Source: Bryobacterales bacterium
GTDB taxonomy: Bacteria; Acidobacteriota; Terriglobia; Bryobacterales; Bryobacteraceae
Direction of reading: 5' to 3'
DNA: 6,250 nucleotides
NCBI GenBank assembly: GCA_003139735.1
Contig: PLGA01000478.1
Location: 1-6,250, forward strand
The notes below the pieces were generated by a model. It had not been told where the DNA came from. It worked only from the letters and a program-made list of their open reading frames with translations, and searched no databases. This document shows, in pieces, positions 1-5,965 of this stretch (position 1 is its first letter; every line of letters begins with the position of its first letter). A program made the translations under genes and the position numbers.

Positions 1-2
1 GG

Positions 3-36
3 GGCAGGCCATCGTTTTTTGTGGCCTGCCTTCTTC
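3..36 (+). terminator. Probable rho-independent terminator of an upstream gene
   Basis: GGCAGGCC at 3-10 pairs perfectly with GGCCTGCC at 23-30. The stem can gain an A-T pair (11/22) and a G-T wobble (12/21), leaving a T-rich loop. The stem is followed by TTCTTCT, a modest rather than perfect U-tract. It lies about 190 nt before the first gene, so it most likely ends transcription of a plus-strand gene left of the window and insulates the operon that follows. No energy was computed. Confidence 0.6.
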
Positions 37-87
37 TGGCCTGTTGAGTTCACACTAGGCTGGCAAAACAGATTCGACTGGCTCGGA

Positions 88-102
88 TGACAACACTTGT
101 CA
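88..102. promoter_or_regulatory. Perfect 6+3+6 inverted repeat, candidate operator
   Basis: TGACAACACTTGTCA is a perfect dyad: TGACAA, a 3-nt spacer, then TTGTCA. It sits about 115 nt upstream of the first gene of the operon, in a leader with no coding signal. Its right arm TTGTCA matches a sigma-70 -35 hexamer at 5 of 6 positions, but no good -10 box lies 16-18 nt downstream, so its use as a promoter element is uncertain. The size and symmetry fit a dimeric repressor or activator site. The regulator is not identifiable. Confidence 0.35.
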
Positions 103-130
103 AGGGCGCCGGCCGGGGCCGGAGATTCCT

Positions 131-141
131 CGAAAATTTCG
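131..141. promoter_or_regulatory. Short A/T-centred palindrome, possible operator or spacer element
   Basis: CGAAAATTTCG is an odd-length palindrome (CGAAA, A, TTTCG) and stands out as an AT-rich island in a GC-rich leader. It lies 77 nt before the first start codon. Weak -10-like hexamers follow (CATATT at 146-151, TATCCT at 167-172), but neither has a convincing -35 at the right distance, so I do not place a promoter. A palindrome this short can arise by chance. Confidence 0.2.
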
Positions 142-200
142 CTGGCATATTGGTCACCGCTCGGACTATCCTGTCTGGAGGGCAACCGCAACCGCGCCGC

Positions 201-209
201 AGGAGGGGG
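201..209 (+). promoter_or_regulatory. Strong Shine-Dalgarno sequence of the GMC oxidoreductase gene
   Basis: AGGAGGGGG at 201-209 precedes the ATG at 218 by 8-11 nt and supports that start. A closer ATG at 210 opens only five codons before a stop, in another frame, so it is not the gene start. Confidence 0.7.
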
Positions 210-217
210 ATGGCTCG

Positions 218-1894
218 ATGCCGCTGAATTTACCCGTATTGTCTTCGAGTTGGCCGGATCGCAAGGCCAGCTATGACTTCCTCATCGTGGGTTCCGGCTA
301 CGGCGGATCCATCATGGCGGCGCGCCTGGCCTCCGCTGCCCTTCCGCGCAAGCCTTCCATCTGCATCCTCGAGCGCGGGCGGGAATGGCCGATAGGAGAT
401 TTCCCGGACAAGTTCGAAGACTTCCTGGACAACGTGCGCGCGGTGAATCCGCTGGGGCTGTACGACGTCATTGCCGGCAATGACATCTCGATTTTGAAAG
501 GCAACGGGCTGGGCGGCACGTCCTTGATCAACGCGAACGTGGCGATCGTCCCCGAAGAGGGCGCGTTCCGGCAGGCGGGATGGCCGGATTCGGTCAACCG
601 GGGGACTCTGTTGCCGTACTACAAGAAAGCTGCCGCCGTCCTGCGGCCGAACCCGTTTCCCGCCGGCAAGCCGCTGTTGAAGAGGCTGGCCCTCGAAAAG
701 CGCGCCCAGGAATTGGGCATGCAGACCGAGTTGCTCGACATCGTGGTGACCTTCGACGATACGGCGGATAATGGCTGCGGCGTTTCACAGCCCGCATGCA
801 CGCTTTGCGGGGATTGCATTACCGGCTGTAATGTCGGTTCGAAGAACACGCTGTACATGAACTACCTGCGGCTCGCCCACGCTGGCGGCGCCGAGATCTT
901 CACCCAGACCGAGGTGACGTGGGTGGAACCGAAGGCCGGCGGCGGTTGGCTGGTGCACGGCGTCTACCGCGCCAGCCGCGGCCAGTCCGAACCTTTCGCG
1001 TTGGAGGCCGAAAACGTCATCCTATCGGCCGGGTCCCTCAATTCCACCGAGATCCTGCTTCGTTCCGCGGAGCACGGGCTGCCGGTTTCTCCAAAGTTGG
1101 GAACCGGGTTCAGCGGAAACGGCGATTTCTTCGGCATCACCTACGATGGACCGGCGTACCTGCAAACCCTGGGCTTCGGCAATCGCCCCGACAGCCCCGG
1201 GGCCGCGAATCCTCCCGGCCCGACCATTACCGTCGGGCTGCATTACGACCGCGACCCTGTGGTTACCAACCATTACCTGGTGGAAGACATCTCGTTTCCG
1301 AGCGCTCTCATGCGCGGGGGGCAGCTCGCGTTCCCCTTGATGCTGGGAAAGGATTTCGGCGGAGACCTCGCCGGGAAGACGGAGCGCGCCCTTCTCGACC
1401 TGTCTCAAGTCTCGCCCTATGCGCAGCACGGCGCCCTCAACCATTCGCTGATCTACCTGGTGACGGCGTTCGACAATGCCCAGGGCCGTATCGAGCTGAA
1501 GACCAGCATCTGCGATCCCGATGGCAAGCCGGACGTGGTTTGGCATGGCGCCGGTTCCGAGCCGATATTCGCCGCCATCAACGACGCATTGCGCGAGCAC
1601 GCCATGGCGCTTTCGTCGCGGTTCATCGAAAATCCGCCCTGGGCCGCGTTGGGCCTCAAGGGTCTAATAACCGCCCATCCGCTGGGAGGTTGTCCCATCG
1701 GCGAAGGTCCCGGATCCGGGGCCGTAAATGAGTTCGGAGAAGTATTCGCGAACGACGGCTCGCTGCTGAAGGGGCTGAGCGTGACCGACGGCGCCTTGGT
1801 CCCCTCCGCGCTGGGAGTGAATCCGCTGCTGACCATTTCGGCTCTGTCCGAGCGCATCGCGGAGCATCGGATTTCCGAGTTGGCGCAGGGCTGA
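218..1894 (+). CDS. GMC-family FAD oxidoreductase, cholesterol-oxidase-like
   Basis: A 558-residue flavoprotein that should oxidise an alcohol group on a sterol, sugar or polyol using FAD. An N-terminal Rossmann segment carries the dinucleotide motif GSGYGG (residues 25-30), with the acidic LERG at 51-54. GNGLGGTSLINANV (95-108) is the typical GMC flavin-attachment region. Residues 187-204 hold five cysteines, including the CTLCGDCITGC cluster (194-204) followed by GSKNTL; similar Cys-rich insertions occur in ChoD-type cholesterol oxidase homologues. GNGDFFG is at 300-306. The C-terminal GMC domain has HPLGGCPIG (His487) and GVNPLLTI (Asn535), a His/Asn pair that fits the catalytic site of cholesterol oxidases. 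No signal peptide is visible, unlike the three genes downstream. The start is fixed by the Shine-Dalgarno at 201-209. It is the first gene of the operon, 33 nt before the next. The family is clear; a sterol substrate is not shown, and the neighbours point rather to a sugar or lactone. Confidence 0.9.
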   Translation: MPLNLPVLSSSWPDRKASYDFLIVGSGYGGSIMAARLASAALPRKPSICILERGREWPIGDFPDKFEDFLDNVRAVNPLGLYDVIAGNDISILKGNGLGGTSLINANVAIVPEEGAFRQAGWPDSVNRGTLLPYYKKAAAVLRPNPFPAGKPLLKRLALEKRAQELGMQTELLDIVVTFDDTADNGCGVSQPACTLCGDCITGCNVGSKNTLYMNYLRLAHAGGAEIFTQTEVTWVEPKAGGGWLVHGVYRASRGQSEPFALEAENVILSAGSLNSTEILLRSAEHGLPVSPKLGTGFSGNGDFFGITYDGPAYLQTLGFGNRPDSPGAANPPGPTITVGLHYDRDPVVTNHYLVEDISFPSALMRGGQLAFPLMLGKDFGGDLAGKTERALLDLSQVSPYAQHGALNHSLIYLVTAFDNAQGRIELKTSICDPDGKPDVVWHGAGSEPIFAAINDALREHAMALSSRFIENPPWAALGLKGLITAHPLGGCPIGEGPGSGAVNEFGEVFANDGSLLKGLSVTDGALVPSALGVNPLLTISALSERIAEHRISELAQG

Positions 1895-1927
1895 GGCGTG
1901 GTATAAGGTTGTCGAGAGGGCTCATCC

Positions 1928-2782
1928 ATGAATCGACGGTCTTTCCTTGCCGCCTCGGCGGCCATGAGCGGCGGCTTTCTTCCCGGCGGCCTCGCGCCGG
2001 CGCAAGCGGCGGACCCGGAGCGCCAGTTCCAACTGGGCTGCGTTACGTACAACCTGCTCAAGGATATGGATCTCGAAACCATCATCCACACTCTCGAGAC
2101 CACCGGGCTGGCGGCCGTCGAGTTGCGAACCACCCACAAGCACGGCGTGGAACCCTCCATCGGTCCGGATGCCCGCGCCGCCGTGCGGGAACGGTTCACG
2201 CGTACCAAGGTTCGGCTGCTGAGCTACGGCACCGAATGCGAATTCCAATCGCCGGACGCCGCCGTTCGCCAGCACCAGGTCGAGATCGGCAAGTCGTTTG
2301 TGGACCTGGCCCGCGATACCGGCGCCATCGGCGTCAAGGTCCGCCCGAACGGCCTTCCCCAGGGCGTGCCGTACGAGACCACCATCCGGAATATCGGGCA
2401 GGGCTTGCGCGATCTGGGCGAGTACGGCCAATCGAAAGGGATCGAAATTTGGATGGAGGTTCACGGCCCGTCCACCAGCGAGCCCAAAACCGCGTTTGAC
2501 ATCCTCACCGCCGCCGGCCATAAGAACGTCGGCGCCTGCTGGAACTCCAATCCGACCGACGTCAAGGATGGCTCCGTGAAGCAGGCTTTCAACCTGCTCG
2601 GGCCGTTCATCCGCAACGTACACATCGTGGACCTGTACAATTCCTACCCCTGGCGCGAGTTCTTCCACCTGCTGGCCGCTTCGGGCTACAAACGGTACAC
2701 GCTGGCCGAGGTAGCCGAAAGCGCGGACACGGTGCGCTTTCTGCGCTACTACAGCGCGCTGTGGCATGAGTTGACAGCCTGA
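1928..2782 (+). CDS. Exported sugar phosphate isomerase/epimerase-like TIM-barrel protein
   Basis: A 284-residue protein of the xylose isomerase-like TIM-barrel family (AP endonuclease 2 fold). It starts with a twin-arginine signal, MNRRSFLAAS, and a likely cleavage after AQA (25-27), so the mature enzyme probably acts in the periplasm. Family-like strands are LGCVTYNL (37-44), AAVELRTTH (62-70), IEIWMEVHG (172-180), VGACWNSNPTD (201-211), NVHIVDL (230-236) and YTLAEVAE (257-264). Candidate metal ligands are Glu177, Asn206 or Asp211, His232 and Glu261, by analogy with the Glu-Asp-His-Glu set of the family; the usual Asp position is not obvious here. GAGAGGG at 1914-1920 supports the ATG. The gene lies 33 nt after the GMC gene and 9 nt before the SMP-30-like gene. 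The reaction may be epimerisation or isomerisation of an oxidised sugar; the family also includes dehydratases and hydrolases, so the substrate is open. Confidence 0.85.
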   Translation: MNRRSFLAASAAMSGGFLPGGLAPAQAADPERQFQLGCVTYNLLKDMDLETIIHTLETTGLAAVELRTTHKHGVEPSIGPDARAAVRERFTRTKVRLLSYGTECEFQSPDAAVRQHQVEIGKSFVDLARDTGAIGVKVRPNGLPQGVPYETTIRNIGQGLRDLGEYGQSKGIEIWMEVHGPSTSEPKTAFDILTAAGHKNVGACWNSNPTDVKDGSVKQAFNLLGPFIRNVHIVDLYNSYPWREFFHLLAASGYKRYTLAEVAESADTVRFLRYYSALWHELTA

Positions 2783-2791
2783 GGAGACGCC

Positions 2792-3823
2792 GTGAAACCA
2801 CTTGATCGACGATCGTTTCTGACTGCGGCAGCCGCGCTGGCGCCGGCGGCGCTCGCCCAGACGCCGCGCGACTGGACCGGCCAGCAGCCGCTCCGCTACA
2901 CCGATCCGGACCTGATCGCGCTCGACAAGCGCTTCGAGAAATACGTGATCGGCAACACCCCGATTCAGCGCCTGTGGACCGGGGCTTTCTGGGCCGAAGG
3001 TCCGGCCTGGAACGGAGTCGGCCGGTACCTGCTGTGGAGCGATATCCCCAACAACCGCCAGATGCGCTGGCTGGAGGAGGACGGCCATACCAGCGTCTTC
3101 CGGTTCCCGTCGGAATACAGCAACGGCAACACCTTCGATTACGAGGGCCGGCAAATCTCCTGCCAGCACGGGATGCGCCGCGTGGCGCGTTACGAGCCGG
3201 ACGGCACGGTGACCACCATCGCGGACCACTGGCAAGGCAAGCCGCTGAACTCGCCGAACGATCTGGTGGTGCATCCCGATGGCGCCGTCTGGTTCACCGA
3301 TCCGACCTATGGCATCCAGGGCAACTACGAGGGCTTCCAGGCGCAGCCGGAAATCAAGGATGCGGTCTACCGCGTCGACCCCAAAACCGGGAAAATGGAC
3401 AAGCTGACCGACGAGCTGGACAAGCCCAACGGGATTTGCTTCTCGCCCGACTACAAGAAGGTCTACATCTGCGATACGGGCGACCCGCGCGACATTCAGG
3501 TCTTCGAGGTGGTGGACGGCAAGACCATTCGCAACAAGCGCCAGTTTACGAACATGGCGATGCCCGGAAAAGGGCCGGGACTGGCCGACGGAATTCGCTG
3601 CGACGTGGACGGCAACGTGTGGGCCGGCGCCGGCCGCGGCGGGCCGGGCTACGACGGTGTTCACGTCTTCACGCCGGCGGGCGAGCGCATCGGCATGATC
3701 GTGCTCCCGGAGATTTGCGCCAACATCTGCTTCGGCGGCGCCAAACGCAACCACCTGTTCATGGCCGCCAGCCAGTCTCTATACTCGGTGTACGTGGGGA
3801 CGCGCGGAGCGCACATCGCATGA
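2792..3823 (+). CDS. Exported SMP-30/gluconolactonase-like lactonase
   Basis: A 343-residue six-bladed beta-propeller of the SMP-30/gluconolactonase/LRE-like family, predicted to hydrolyse an aldonolactone or similar ester with a divalent metal. The GTG start follows GAGGAG (2781-2786), which overlaps the stop of the previous gene, so the two are probably translated in a coupled way. MKPLDRRSFLTAAAALAP is a Tat signal, cut near LAQ (21-23). Expected metal and active-site positions are visible: Glu69 in AEGPAW, Asn156 in NSPNDLVVHPDGAVWFTDP, Asn213 in KPNGICFSPD and Asp266 in LADGIRCDVDGNVWAG. Tyr-Gly-Ile-Gln-Gly (173-177) and YRVDPKTG are common in the bacterial gluconolactonase branch. Length is normal for an exported member. 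The end overlaps the next start by 4 nt. Sugar acid metabolism is the most likely role; the exact lactone is unknown. Confidence 0.88.
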   Translation: MKPLDRRSFLTAAAALAPAALAQTPRDWTGQQPLRYTDPDLIALDKRFEKYVIGNTPIQRLWTGAFWAEGPAWNGVGRYLLWSDIPNNRQMRWLEEDGHTSVFRFPSEYSNGNTFDYEGRQISCQHGMRRVARYEPDGTVTTIADHWQGKPLNSPNDLVVHPDGAVWFTDPTYGIQGNYEGFQAQPEIKDAVYRVDPKTGKMDKLTDELDKPNGICFSPDYKKVYICDTGDPRDIQVFEVVDGKTIRNKRQFTNMAMPGKGPGLADGIRCDVDGNVWAGAGRGGPGYDGVHVFTPAGERIGMIVLPEICANICFGGAKRNHLFMAASQSLYSVYVGTRGAHIA

Positions 3824-5055
3824 CTCTCGATGCATCGCGGCGGGATTTCATGAAGCGCGCGGCGGCTGGCCTGACCGTGGCCGCGGGCGTGCCCGCCCAA
3901 CCGAAAAAGGCGCCGAACGGGCCGGTCCTGGCCTACGTCGGCGCGTACAGTTCCCCGCAAGGACCGGAGGGCAGCCGGGGCCGTGGCGAAGGCATCTACT
4001 TGTTTGAAATGGACCCTGCGAACGGGAACTTGAAACAGCGCGAACTCTTTCCGGAGGGCATGAACCCGTCCTGCCTGGCTCTCGACCCTTCCCGAACGCA
4101 CTTGTACGCAGCCAACGAGACCTCGACTTTTGGGGGCGCGGCCTCCGGCTCGGTGAGCGCATTTTCCATCGACCGCCCCACCGGGCGCCTGACCTTGCTG
4201 AACACCGTCAGCTCGCAAGGGGCCGGGCCCGCCCACCTGAGCGTGCATCCGTCGGGCAGGTACGTGCTCGTGGCCAACTACGCCGGCGGGACCATCGCGG
4301 TCCTTCCGATAAAGCCGGGCGGTTCGCTCGGCGCCGCGAGCGACATAAAGGAGGACAAGGGAAGCTCGGACCCGTCCAAGACGGGCAGCAGCGCGCCTCC
4401 CGGAAGTTTCGCGATCAGCGGCCACGAACATCCTCACGCGCACATGATCCAGGCCGATCCCTCCGGCAAGTTCGTCCTGGCGACCGACCTGGCCCTGGAC
4501 CGGATCAACGTCTGGAAGTTCGACCTGGAAACGGGCAAGCTCTCCGCGAACTATCCCGCATCGGTATCCGTGCCGCCCGGCGACGGACCGCGGCATTTCG
4601 CCTTTCATCCGAATGGCCACTGGGTCTTTTCGATCCAGGAAGAATCCTCCACCATCATCCGGTTCGATTGGGATGCCGCGCACGGAACCTTGACGCCCAG
4701 GCAGACCATTTCCAGCTTGCCCGCCGGCTTCAAAGGCACCGATTACACGTCTGAGATCATGGTCTCGACCAACGGGAGATTCCTCTACGCGGGCAACCGG
4801 CTGCACGATAGCATCGCCGTCTTTTCCATCGGTCCGGCGGGGTACTTGATGTTCTCTTCCGAGGAATGGACGCGCGGCGATTACCCGCGCAGCTTCAACT
4901 TCGACCCCACCGGGCGCTTTCTCTATTCGTGTAATCAGAGAGCCGACGCCATCACCGGTTTTCGCGTCGATCCAAACAGCGGCCGGCTGGCCTTCACCGG
5001 CCAATATGTAGCCGTGGGCACGCCTTCGTGCATCGTTTTCCTGGGTGGGAAGTAG
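3820..5055 (+). CDS. Exported YbhE-type lactonase, 7-bladed beta-propeller
   Basis: A 411-residue protein of the 7-bladed lactonase family that includes E. coli 6-phosphogluconolactonase YbhE/Pgl. The ATG at 3820 shares ATGA with the stop of the previous gene, indicating translational coupling. I prefer it to the ATG at 3850 because it includes the Tat motif SRRDFMKRAAAG (residues 6-17); the signal appears to end near VPAQ. The reading frame stays open far upstream, but that part is antisense or out of frame to the SMP-30-like gene. Blade repeats are clear: MNPSCLALDPSRTHLYAANE (81-100), PAHLSVHPSGRYVLVANYAG (137-156), HAHMIQADPSGKFVLATDLA (206-225), GPRHFAFHPNGHWVF (256-270), IMVSTNGRFLYAGNRLHDS (313-331), RSFNFDPTGRFLYSCNQ (357-373) and GTPSCIVFL (400-408). 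Residues 172-200 are a Gly/Ser-rich loop before HEHPHAH. Export argues against the cytoplasmic 6-phosphogluconolactonase role; a periplasmic unphosphorylated lactone is likelier. Confidence 0.88.
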   Translation: MTLDASRRDFMKRAAAGLTVAAGVPAQPKKAPNGPVLAYVGAYSSPQGPEGSRGRGEGIYLFEMDPANGNLKQRELFPEGMNPSCLALDPSRTHLYAANETSTFGGAASGSVSAFSIDRPTGRLTLLNTVSSQGAGPAHLSVHPSGRYVLVANYAGGTIAVLPIKPGGSLGAASDIKEDKGSSDPSKTGSSAPPGSFAISGHEHPHAHMIQADPSGKFVLATDLALDRINVWKFDLETGKLSANYPASVSVPPGDGPRHFAFHPNGHWVFSIQEESSTIIRFDWDAAHGTLTPRQTISSLPAGFKGTDYTSEIMVSTNGRFLYAGNRLHDSIAVFSIGPAGYLMFSSEEWTRGDYPRSFNFDPTGRFLYSCNQRADAITGFRVDPNSGRLAFTGQYVAVGTPSCIVFLGGK

Positions 5056-5123
5056 GGGATCAAATCTCCAACGAGCCCGCAGGCCGGCGCGAACGACAGA
5101 CTCCCAGCAACGCGCCGTCGAGT

Positions 5124-5491
5124 TCATTGTGAGGCGACTTCGCGTAACTTCACGGCAAGCAACTCGCCGGTTTCCGCGTCGATGAGGAAGCGTTTGTATT
5201 GCAAAGGGTCCGCGGCAAGCTGTGCAAAACTCGTTAGTTGGCTAACGTCTCGCGGCAGGCTGAGCGTGATGTTCCAGACCTCACGACCCTTGTACGTGTC
5301 CCTTTCGATCTCCTCCAGATTGGACGAGGCTTGGCTGAGCATGTCTGCCGCCCCCTGTCTTGCAACCTGAAAGACGGCGCCGGCGGCGCGGCTGGTGCTG
5401 GCGCTCGTGCCGGAGGCGCAGGCGCACCCGGTGTCGGCGCGCAGGCCGGAGCTGCCGCCGCAGCCGGTGCTGGTCGCGCCGGTCGTGACAT
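5124..5491 (-). pseudogene. 5'-truncated, probably frameshifted gene for an unknown protein
   Basis: The minus strand is convincingly coding near its 3' end: FQVARQGAADMLSQ, EEIERDTYKGREVWNITLSL, YKRFLIDAETGELLAVKLRE and a TGA at 5126-5124. The last part, 'fliDaeTGEll-vk-re', resembles PepSY-like or beta-sheet tails of unnamed Acidobacteriota proteins, but I cannot name a family. Going towards the 5' end this frame turns into Gly/Ser/Thr/Cys-rich residues, while the adjacent frame reads a clean Pro/Ala-rich stretch (ARPAPAAAAAP and PARAPAPAAPPAP), as expected of a linker. Dropping one base near 5377-5385 joins the two frames smoothly. No signal peptide or ribosome binding site precedes it. 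The frame stays open to an ATG at 5531, but that stretch is antisense to the GH53 fragment, so it is a poor start. A short intact gene of 135 residues is the alternative reading. Confidence 0.5.
5379..5490. repeat. Low-complexity GC-rich Ala/Gly or Ala/Pro coding tract
   Basis: A run of imperfect GCN/GGN-like triplets such as GCTGGTGCTGGCGC and GCCGGTGCTGGTCGC. On the plus strand it reads Gly/Ala-rich, on the minus strand Pro/Ala-rich, and no frame is closed by stops. This is why several overlapping long frames cross it. The minus-strand Pro/Ala reading fits a linker of the truncated gene better than the plus-strand one. Tracts of this kind are prone to slippage, which fits the frame loss at its left edge. 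Confidence 0.5.
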
Positions 5492-5507
5492 GTCCAGATA
5501 CTTCCTC

Positions 5508-5723
5508 TGGCCGAACACGCCGGAAGGCCAATTACAATTCATGGTCGACATGGCGAACATCGTGCGGAAGGGGCCTCATGGGGCGGGCCTTTTCTATTGG
5601 GCGCCTGAGAGGGCCATCTGGACCTCCGACGGCAATCCCGGTCCGGCCGTTTTCACGCTGGACTACCTGACGAAGCTCACGAAGCGTCCCGAGAGCCACG
5701 TGCCAATCCAGATCAATCCCTGA
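5508..5723 (+). pseudogene. C-terminal remnant of a GH53 endo-beta-1,4-galactanase
   Basis: About 71 codons that I recognise as the tail of a family 53 glycoside hydrolase (arabinogalactan endo-beta-1,4-galactanase). WPNTPEGQLQFMVDMANIV matches the conserved 'TPeGQ-FL-dl' helix, HGAGLFYWAPE the 'G-G-fYWeP' strand, and DGNPGPAVFTLDYL the C-terminal segment, ending in TGA at 5721-5723. Most of the barrel, including both catalytic glutamates, is missing, so it cannot be active. The frame stays open upstream to an ATG at 5238, giving a nominal 161-residue protein, but its first part is antisense to the minus-strand fragment and then Gly/Ala low complexity, so I treat it as accidental. No ribosome binding site precedes the ATG at 5490. 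Intact members help degrade galactan side chains of pectin. Confidence 0.6.
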
Positions 5724-5965
5724 TTGGCCCCAGGTGGGTGCTATCCGAATCTATTCAAAATCGCCAATCCGGTGTTGCTGCTGGTTGCGTCATCCGTTAA
5801 GCCTTCCTGGATTTCGGCCCACGGATCACTTTCCTGCGCCCAACGCCAATCGCCAGCTTTGCAAGCGCCCGGTAAGAGCGACGTAGTCCGGAACGAAGGA
5901 CTGCATGAGGCCTTCTGCTCTAACTGAAGTCCTACGAAAACAATGGAGCGCAACGCCCATCCGGA
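5724..5965. other. Intergenic stretch without a convincing gene
   Basis: About 240 nt, visibly less GC-rich than the operon. Short open frames exist on both strands (5724-5927 plus, 5741-5953 minus), but neither has a ribosome binding site, a recognisable motif or coherent composition. The minus frame contains SDPWAEIQEGLTDD, which looks slightly protein-like and might be a decayed C-terminus. No hairpin with a U-tract, tRNA or inverted terminal repeat was seen. Confidence 0.4.

Noticed and set aside
109..122. CCGGCCGGGGCCGG palindrome in the leader
   Set aside because: With a 2-nt centre it cannot form a full hairpin, and runs of CCGG are common in DNA this GC-rich.
1022..2208. Long antisense frames opposite the GMC gene
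   Set aside because: Shadow frames of a gene with a full set of GMC motifs; no coding evidence of their own.
1922..3754. 610-codon minus-strand open frame opposite the isomerase and SMP-30-like genes
   Set aside because: It is the antisense of two well-recognised genes. Its composition (Val/Ala/Arg/His/Gly-rich, no motifs) is typical of the reverse frame of GC-rich coding DNA.
2974..3819. N-terminal extension of the YbhE-type lactonase frame
   Set aside because: This part overlaps the SMP-30-like gene out of frame and is Arg/Pro/Gln-rich. The Tat signal and the ATGA overlap fix the start at 3820.
5056..5123. Possible terminators after the operon (GGGGAT/ATCTCC with a 3-nt loop; GGCGCG at 5086-5091 with CGCGCC at 5111-5116)
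   Set aside because: The stems are only about 6 bp, one with a wobble and the other with a 19-nt loop, and neither is followed by a U-tract.
3661..5127. 488-codon minus-strand open frame opposite the YbhE-type lactonase
   Set aside because: Arg/Gly/Val-rich antisense of a clear beta-propeller gene, with no motif or ribosome binding site of its own.
5078..5449. 10-bp direct repeat CGCAGGCCGG at 5078-5087 and 5440-5449, flanking most of the minus-strand fragment
   Set aside because: Too short and too GC-rich to be taken as a recombination footprint in this background; the ends do not coincide with the gene boundaries.
5238..5489. Plus-strand N-terminal part of a 161-residue frame ending in the GH53 tail
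   Set aside because: It reads antisense through the convincing minus-strand segment and then through the Gly/Ala low-complexity tract. It looks like accidental openness rather than a fusion protein.
5724..5953. Two small open frames (67 and 70 codons) on opposite strands
   Set aside because: No ribosome binding site, motif or coherent composition; they overlap each other and lie in a region of decayed genes.
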